Part shown: one piece after another, positions 19,018 to 24,787 of the stretch
Numbering within the stretch: the first letter of the stretch is position 1
Layout: the number at the start of each line of letters is the position of its first letter
Source: Fragilaria crotonensis
Lineage: Eukaryota > Bacillariophyta > Fragilariophyceae > Fragilariales > Fragilariaceae
NCBI GenBank assembly: GCA_022925895.1
Contig: JAKSYS010000795.1
Location: 1 to 24,787, forward strand
Reading direction: 5' to 3'
Length of the DNA stretch: 24,787 nt
Notes under the pieces: generated by a model
Database searches by the model: none
What the model was told of the DNA's origin: nothing
The model's input: only the letters and a program-made list of their open reading frames with translations
Program-made: the position numbers and the translations under genes

Positions 19018-19700
19018 CTAATCTACTACATAATCAACCTCATCTGCCTCAAAGAGCAGCGCTAATCTTTCAATCGTACCAGTAGCAAATTTCTTTCTGG
19101 TGCTACTTTCCATGATTTCCATCTTTCCAGTAGAAGCAGCAGCAATGCTGGGGCTTTGCCTTCCCTCTGCGAAGCCTCATTATTCTGCACCGGTGCCATC
19201 TTCTCCACAATGCAATTGCTTGCTAGTATGCCTGGATGGCATCAAAAATTCATTTCCATAACTTCTTTCTTCTTCTTTGGCAAATTGCTTTGCCTCAGCG
19301 GTTCTTGTGACACTGTTGTGGGTGTGCAGCAGTTGTTGTTGTTGTCTTCGTAAATTGCGGCACATTCCTTCATGTGTTGTCGATGCGTCAATGCTGGACA
19401 CCCCTTGATTGTCAAAAAGGACACCAAAGAATGCTCTGCAGAACTGGGCGAGAGGAATGCCATTTCATCTTCAACACCTGCCTTCCGCTTTGATTACAAT
19501 GTTGGCCAAGAAAGTGGTGGCACCCTTGCTGGTGGAAATTGAAGCCTCTTCCCTTCCAGCAAGAAACTGTCAAGAATCTGCGCTTCTCGGAGCCTTGGAC
19601 TGACATCTTCCTCAACAAGTATGCCTCAAACCTCGAACATCATGTTGATAACATCATCATCAACCATTATGTTTGGCTTCTATGCCAATAACTTTGACAG
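19018..19700 (-). pseudogene. Minus-strand degenerate coding remnant, unknown family
   Basis: Reading the minus strand, several protein-like segments follow in order: LVEEDVSPRLREAQILDSF (about 19618-19500), then GCPALTHRQHMKECAAIYED with paired Cys/His (about 19400-19340), KEEERSYGNEFLMPSR (about 19280-19230), and an acidic end ERLALLFEADEVDYVVD finishing at TAG 19018-19020. The segments lie in at least two frames, with stops in between (TAA/TGA near 19175-19180). The Cys/His cluster could be a decayed zinc finger, but I cannot name a family. Either a broken host gene or a transposon gag relic would fit. Confidence 0.35.
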
Positions 19701-20072
19701 TGATGCCATTTAGGTGATGAATGGTGCTCATGGTCAATGTGTGCAGTGTGAGAACGTTGTATCAGCATCCCTTAATTAGTGTAGGATGTACATAAGATTC
19801 CGTCAGAATTCCGTCAAAATCTCTTAATCACCGGCATCTCTTTGCTAATGGGCGCACAATTTACGGTAGTAGTAGGACAAGTAGTGTACACCCTGTACGA
19901 GGTACGCCCACGACTCTCCTACCGAGGACTATTATGCATACCCTTGCACATTGCACCTGTGATCATAGACCTGGTATGCCTCTACATATCCTATGTACAT
20001 GTACTACTCGTACCAGTCCTCCTTGAATGAAGAAAATGCTATAAATCGCCTTCCAGCGTACTCCGAGTACTC
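19701..20072. other. Spacer, GTAC-rich, no gene seen
   Basis: Short ORFs only. From 19886 the tetramer GTAC recurs densely, continuing into the left end of the neighbouring MITE-like element. Confidence 0.4.
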
Positions 20073-20074
20073 TA

Positions 20075-20438
20075 CCGTATTTCACGGAGATTTGTACCCC
20101 GCGCATTCCTGTACCCACCCCTCCCAAAATTATGCACATTTTCGAACCACTCGACTCAAAAATGAACGTCCATTTGTTATCCTTTGGCAGAAAAATCCTG
20201 GCATTTCACCGAAACGTCAGGTCATTTGAATTCCACTGGCTGAAAGCTATCTATGCAAGTATAACTCTAATGATCAGAAGACGAGTTTAAATATTCATTT
20301 TCCTTTTTTTCCCTCGTCAGCCCGACATAAATTTTTCACGGATTCCCTTTATCCATCTGACATTTTTGATGAAAATTTGGTGGGATTCCGGAATCCCTCG
20401 ATGAACATTTGGTGGGTACAAATCTCCGTGAAATACGG
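20075..20438. mobile_element. MITE-like element with ~25-bp terminal inverted repeats and TA target
   Basis: Positions 20072-20099 and 20414-20441 are perfect inverted copies (28 bp); the arms read CCGTATTTCACGGAG inward from each end. If the TA on each side (20073-20074 and 20439-20440) is the target duplication, the element is 364 bp with 25-bp inverted repeats, as for Tc1/mariner-type MITEs. There is no ORF of note. Near the right end ATTTGGTGGG occurs twice (about 20375 and 20407), a sub-terminal direct repeat. Confidence 0.75.
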
Positions 20439-20441
20439 TAG

Positions 20442-21032
20442 TAGCTAGCTAGTACTAGTACTACAGTACCAACACACATGAATACCGGCAGATCCTCATG
20501 GGGCAGACTTCTGTTAACGGTAGAATAACCGTTTCGTCCCGGAACGTTCATTGATTAGGTATCTTACCATGCTAAATCTTAGCCTAAAACGTGCTTGTGA
20601 TTAGATGAAATGTGGCTTGTTTATGATTTACATATAGAAGGTCACTTCCTACGCATCCGCAATACGACTGAGTCAACTGCGTCCTTGGGAAAAAACATCT
20701 GGCCAACGGTATTTTGTGTCAATTTCATGTCTCTGTCGATATATTCCGAAACCTTTGTACATGTCTTGCGATTGGTGTCCGTTACGTAGGTCTATATTGC
20801 CGTTAGTTTGCTCGTGGTATGATTCTGCACGATTCTTACACAAGGAAACGACTATGTATCGTTTTCATATGGAGCATCGCGAATTCAAAAGGTAGCCCGA
20901 CTCGAACAACGCTTGTTCCCATTTCCCACTGCCGTCCACATCCTCAGCAACTCTCATTTCATCAATAATTGAAGTTGAGTACTCCTCCTCCTACACCTGC
21001 TCCAGTTGTCCGAGTAATCTTCAAACTACAAG
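20442..21032 (+). promoter_or_regulatory. Upstream region of the UDP-galactopyranose mutase gene
   Basis: 591 bp with no supported gene. The final ~100 bp before the ATG are rich in C/T (CTCCTCCTCCTACACCTGCTC near 20981-21003), a typical initiator/5' UTR composition. I see no definite TATA box. The ATG context CAAGATGG has A at -3 and G at +4, favouring the start at 21033. Confidence 0.4.
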
Positions 21033-22883
21033 ATGGTGATGATCTCTGCTCAGCGACGTGGTGGTTCTCGTACGTCGCTCTCTAATGATAAGGGCATGAT
21101 GACCATGTCGGATGACAAGAGAAAGAACGGCCCATTGGGAGACTACAAGAAGTGGGGATTCACGCTTTTAATGGTGGGAGTTATGGGTTTGGCTTTGTTC
21201 ATTTCCGATCCAAACACTTGGAATCTTGATGCCTCCAACACTCTCGCTGTAAGCTCTGTCGTCTCACCCACTACGACAATGGAAGACAACCGCTACAAGG
21301 CTCGTAAAATGACTGATTATCATGATATCTGCATCGTTGGCGCCGGTTTGTCTGGTGCTGTGATTGCGGAACGTTATGCCTCCCAGCGCAACCAGACCTC
21401 ATTGATCATTGAACGACGCAACCACATTGCAGGAAACTGCTATGATTATATTGACGAGGAGACTGGCATTCGTGTCAGCAAGTATGGCGCCCATCTCTTT
21501 CACACGTACTACAAACGCGTTTGGGATTACATTCAGAAGTTCTCTGACTGGACTCCCTACGAACATGAAGTGATTGGACTTGTCAATGGAAAGCATGTTC
21601 CCATTCCTGTCAACATTCACACCGTCAATACGTTGTTCGATCTCAACATTAAGAACTCGGAGGAGATGGACAAGTGGTTGGAGTCGGAGCAGGAAAAGTA
21701 CCCAAACGGACCACAGAATTCGGAGGAGATGGCCAAGGCTCGCGTCGGAACTCGTCTTTATGAGCTCATTTTCCACCCTTACACCATTAAGCAGTGGGCC
21801 AAGGAGCCGAAGGAACTCGGTCCAGAAGTCACTGCTCGCATCCCAGTCCGAAACGACTACGATGGACGCTACTTTTCCGATCCGTACCAAGCCCTTCCTT
21901 CTCACGGATACACTGCCATTTTCGAAAAGATGTTTGACAATCCTCTCATTTCTGTTCACCTCAACACCGATTTCTTTGAAGTTCGCGAAACCCTCAACTG
22001 CGGAAAGTACTACTACACGGGTCCCGTTGATCGTTACTTTTCGGATAAAGGCTTGAAGAAGTTGGAATATCGCTCCCTCGACTTTGAACGCAGAGTTATC
22101 AAGAATGTCGGTTTTTACCAGCCCATGGGAGTCGTCAACCACCCTGCTCTCTCCGACAACTTCACTCGCATTGTGGAGTACAAGCACTTTTTGAACCAGA
22201 CTTCCGATCACACGATTTTGTTCTTGGAACACTCCAAGGACACCGGTGAGCCTTATTATCCAGTTCCTAACCCTGAGAACAAGGATTTGTTTGCCAAGTA
22301 CAAGGAAATGAGTGACAAGGAACCTGGTGTCGCATTCGTGGGCCGCCTGGCCAACTACAAGTACTTCAACATGGATCAAACTATTGAAAATGCTCTCACT
22401 CTTTTCGATGACGACTCGGCCACGACCGACCTCATCGTGAACTACTGCGACCGCGGCGATGTTAAGAAGTTGGTTGCCGACATTCAATCCAAGCTGGAGT
22501 TCAATAACACATTCGTGTACTCAACCTGTGGCAAGAAAATTCAAGTTGATGGCAAGAATGTTCATGTGCAGACCCTCTCCAAGGGCGCCGATGGTTTCAT
22601 GTATCATATGGAACGCAAGGATATCACTTTTGCCTCTCGAAATGTCTTTGTGCAAGCCAAGAATGATATTTCCGGTGCGGACGTTAAGTCTTCCTTGGCT
22701 GAGATTGACACCAACAAGATCTTTGTTGACTTTGCCAAGCTGCCATTTGTCAACTGTCAGTTCAGCTCTTGCTCTCGCAACATTGCTTACAACCAGGACG
22801 GCGATTTCATGGCCACGCATGAGGCCATGAAGCGTCATGTCAGCCTGGTGAAGAACAGTGGCCTTTTGAGGACGAAGTTGTAA
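21033..22883 (+). CDS. glf: UDP-galactopyranose mutase, membrane-anchored, with C-terminal extension
   Basis: 616 residues, no introns. It interconverts UDP-galactopyranose and UDP-galactofuranose, the donor for galactofuranose-containing glycans, using reduced FAD. The N-terminal ~40 residues are basic and are followed by a hydrophobic segment at 42-58, suggesting a type II signal anchor. The FAD Rossmann motif is GAGLSG (103-108), with IIERRNHIAGN (125-135) and KYGAHLFHT (150-158). Further family motifs are YTIKQWAKEPKEL (250-262), RIPVRNDYDGRYFSDPYQ (269-286), YTGPVDRYF (328-336), LEYRSLDFE (344-352), RIVEYKHF (379-386), EPYYPVPN (406-413) and GRLANYKYFNMDQ (437-449). The closest family is bacterial-type Glf of about 370-390 residues. 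Here the core ends near 455 and about 160 residues follow that belong to no part of Glf. Sequons at 120, 376, 388 and 491 would be glycosylatable if luminal. Confidence 0.96.
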   Translation: MVMISAQRRGGSRTSLSNDKGMMTMSDDKRKNGPLGDYKKWGFTLLMVGVMGLALFISDPNTWNLDASNTLAVSSVVSPTTTMEDNRYKARKMTDYHDICIVGAGLSGAVIAERYASQRNQTSLIIERRNHIAGNCYDYIDEETGIRVSKYGAHLFHTYYKRVWDYIQKFSDWTPYEHEVIGLVNGKHVPIPVNIHTVNTLFDLNIKNSEEMDKWLESEQEKYPNGPQNSEEMAKARVGTRLYELIFHPYTIKQWAKEPKELGPEVTARIPVRNDYDGRYFSDPYQALPSHGYTAIFEKMFDNPLISVHLNTDFFEVRETLNCGKYYYTGPVDRYFSDKGLKKLEYRSLDFERRVIKNVGFYQPMGVVNHPALSDNFTRIVEYKHFLNQTSDHTILFLEHSKDTGEPYYPVPNPENKDLFAKYKEMSDKEPGVAFVGRLANYKYFNMDQTIENALTLFDDDSATTDLIVNYCDRGDVKKLVADIQSKLEFNNTFVYSTCGKKIQVDGKNVHVQTLSKGADGFMYHMERKDITFASRNVFVQAKNDISGADVKSSLAEIDTNKIFVDFAKLPFVNCQFSSCSRNIAYNQDGDFMATHEAMKRHVSLVKNSGLLRTKL

Positions 22884-24114
22884 AATTTTAAGCACTGATC
22901 CGCCTTTTCAGGGTTCTCCGTACATACAACGCTTAATCTACTAGACATCTCAATTCATGGAAACTTCGTGCTACGTACATTTTTGGCCTTGCATTAGTCT
23001 GTTTCTGTAGTTTTGATTGCATCCTATTTACCTGTTGCCGTATACTCACGTTTATGTCGCGGCTTGCAGTCATCGACCAACTCCGACATGCTCCAAAACA
23101 AAAAGGAGCTGTCCTTGTCACGTTCCTTGGGCTCGCCAACATTCTGCGGTCACAACCATTACAATGACGCGGTACAATACGTCTAGTCACACCGATGGAG
23201 CTTGGGATTCATCAACGAATTCTCGTGCGGTCCCTCATGCGACCTGATTTTCTTTGGCAACGACTCATCATTGACGTTCAGATCAAGGTTTGGAAAAAGA
23301 CATTCCAGCATGATAATCGACCTCACGTTCCTTGATTGCCCTAATGGTTTTTTTTGCAGTATGCTGTCTCGAACAGGGATTGACTGACTACTCCGAGTGT
23401 ATGTCATATATTCATCGACTTTTTCTACGAAACAATGTCTTCAAAATTGACAAGAAAGCAACATGTCTCGAGTCAGAGTTAAAGAGTTAATCGTGCTGCA
23501 GTTAACCGTATCTCGACGACGCCTATGCTATTAACACATAGAGTACTACAAGTACACTATATGCGAGTTCAATTGCTTGCAAGTATGATAGTACTATGAC
23601 ATAGTACTGTACTGCAGTCTGCATTTAAAATTCGAGGACATTTAAAAACTGAGAGCGCTCGAAGTGAGGTCTATAGTATGTGAAAAATATAACTTTCTCG
23701 CTGAAATTTGATGGCACAGTTTAGCGTAGCAACAGCGTAACGAAACGGCTTAGTCTTGATGTAACGCTGCATTGATGAATCCATCATTCCGAACTGACAT
23801 AGGAGAAGACGGTTTCAGATTAGAATCCCTCATTTATACAGTACGACATGATGAAATAAAATATATAGTGCATGTATATTAGTTTATGATTTGCACACTT
23901 TTGGCAATAAGAACGGCTCACACGCTTTCAACGTTCACAAAATTCATTGTTGAATATGCATAAACGATGTATGCTCCGTGTAGATGTACTCGGAAGACTC
24001 CGGTAGTTCACTTCCTATCACCGAATACCGCACTCCTACCAAGCAGTTTCCCTTCTCTTTCAACGACGAGCTCGCAATCTCATACTTCTTCACTTTTTTC
24101 CATACGACGGCGTC
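22884..24114. other. Spacer between mutase and glycosyltransferase-like genes
   Basis: 1.2 kb without a supported gene. The open frames here are short and motif-free on both strands. A palindromic cluster ATAGTACTATGACATAGTACT lies near 23589-23609. AATAAA at 23855-23860 is followed by an AT-rich run (ATATATAG), which could be a processing signal or a TATA-like element for the downstream gene. The ~100 bp before 24115 are pyrimidine-rich, as upstream of the mutase. Confidence 0.4.
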
Positions 24115-24777
24115 ATGGCCCCTCTCTTTTTCGAATTTCCGATCTCGGTGACAATAAATGGTGGCATGGTGTCACGGAGAAGCACCAAATCGCAGACATC
24201 GATAACATCACAAACACTGTCAGCGAAAGGCAAAAAAAGTGTTCGGAAGGGAAATGCATTTCTTTCTCGGATCGTCCTGATTGCGTGGCTCTTGATAGGG
24301 GCAATTGGAGTTGCGGCAATAGGCACCATGTACGCTTCGGTTGATTTGGACGTGAAAGCGCCCCACCCTGCACGCTATTTGAGGATGGTTCCCGACGAAA
24401 GTTTTGCGGGGTATGCCAACGCAACACTTGCATTCTGGGATTTCGCAAGTGACAAGGCGCCAGTGCAAGTTATTCAGACGCGGTTTATGCAGTTCCAGCC
24501 TCATCTGTTGGCGCTTGGTGAAGCGCGGCTCAAAATATTTGCAACGTTTTGCTTACCTTCGATATTGGCGCAGTCGTCAAAGAAGTTCCTATGGCTCATC
24601 CGCGCCGATCCAGATTTGGACCCCGCGTTGAAGGATCCCTTAATTGCGATGATCCAACAATACCCCAATATACTCTTGGTTGGTTCGAACCAGAACCCAG
24701 AAGGCTTTCGACACCGTGCGTCAGTAGTGGACATCACTCCCAGCAACGTTTGGAGTGGGTCATACGAGTTGCTCTGA
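24115..24777 (+). CDS. Type II membrane glycosyltransferase-like protein (rhamnosyltransferase-like), probably cut short
   Basis: 220 residues to a TGA at 24775-24777, ten bases before the window end. A basic stretch (residues 18-50) precedes a membrane span at about 53-73, then a luminal-type stem with sequon NAT (102-104). The segment VIQTRFMQFQPHLLALGEAR, then CLPSILAQSSKKFLWLIRADPDL (146-168) and PNILLVGSNQN (184-194), resembles the start of the putative rhamnosyltransferase family (Pfam Rhamno_transf), in which such an opening leads a longer catalytic domain. ATG 24166 (residue 18) is an equally possible start and gives a more usual short cytoplasmic tail. The stop comes early for the family, so a frameshift, an intron beginning before the stop, or a true truncation are all open. 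Same strand as the mutase gene; inferred role in Golgi glycan assembly. Confidence 0.65.
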   Translation: MAPLFFEFPISVTINGGMVSRRSTKSQTSITSQTLSAKGKKSVRKGNAFLSRIVLIAWLLIGAIGVAAIGTMYASVDLDVKAPHPARYLRMVPDESFAGYANATLAFWDFASDKAPVQVIQTRFMQFQPHLLALGEARLKIFATFCLPSILAQSSKKFLWLIRADPDLDPALKDPLIAMIQQYPNILLVGSNQNPEGFRHRASVVDITPSNVWSGSYELL

Positions 24778-24787
24778 CGATTTCACA

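Noticed and set aside
21399-22487. 362-codon open frame on the minus strand inside the mutase gene
   Set aside because: It is fully antisense to a well-conserved enzyme and its translation has no recognisable domain; it reflects the codon bias of the real gene.

Overview
The window looks like nuclear DNA of a microalgal stramenopile, most likely a diatom. This is inferred from intron-poor genes separated by transposon-rich spacers, a Copia element of the kind common in diatoms, a tyrosine-recombinase (YR) retroelement, and secretory-pathway sugar enzymes. No rRNA, tRNA or CRISPR array is visible.

Layout. (1) Positions 1-5821 are the right-hand part of a decayed YR retrotransposon. It has a CCCH-finger gag-like region, reverse transcriptase, RNase H, and a recombinase whose Arg, His-x-x-Arg and Tyr motifs are all readable but lie in different frames. 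It ends in a B1-A2-B2 arrangement, two 99%-identical ~225-bp repeats around a 224-bp spacer, which matches the split direct repeats of Ngaro/PAT-type YR elements. (2) Positions 6134-12360 hold one large host gene of about 2,075 codons with a single frame break in a T run. The N-terminal third resembles a kinesin motor fold whose nucleotide-binding motifs are gone. A disordered middle with 30-residue repeats and a roughly 970-residue coiled coil follow. (3) Positions 12555-18565 are a complete-ended LTR retrotransposon with 898/890-bp LTRs, an AGTAC target duplication and a polypurine tract. It carries only a long broken gag with a CCHC knuckle and no pol, so it must be non-autonomous. (4) Positions 18566-21032 are a spacer with a minus-strand coding remnant and a 364-bp MITE-like element. 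(5) Positions 21033-22883 encode a membrane-anchored UDP-galactopyranose mutase with an unusual C-terminal extension. (6) Positions 24115-24777 encode a type II membrane protein resembling rhamnosyltransferase-like glycosyltransferases, apparently ending early at the window edge.

Genes together. The mutase and the downstream glycosyltransferase-like gene are co-oriented, both appear membrane-anchored and both concern sugar transfer, so a shared cell-surface glycan role is plausible but unproven. The kinesin-like gene sits between two retroelements, one ending 312 bp before its start codon and the other beginning 194 bp after its stop. Several frame breaks and many LTR differences are small indels, so part of the apparent decay may be long-read consensus error.
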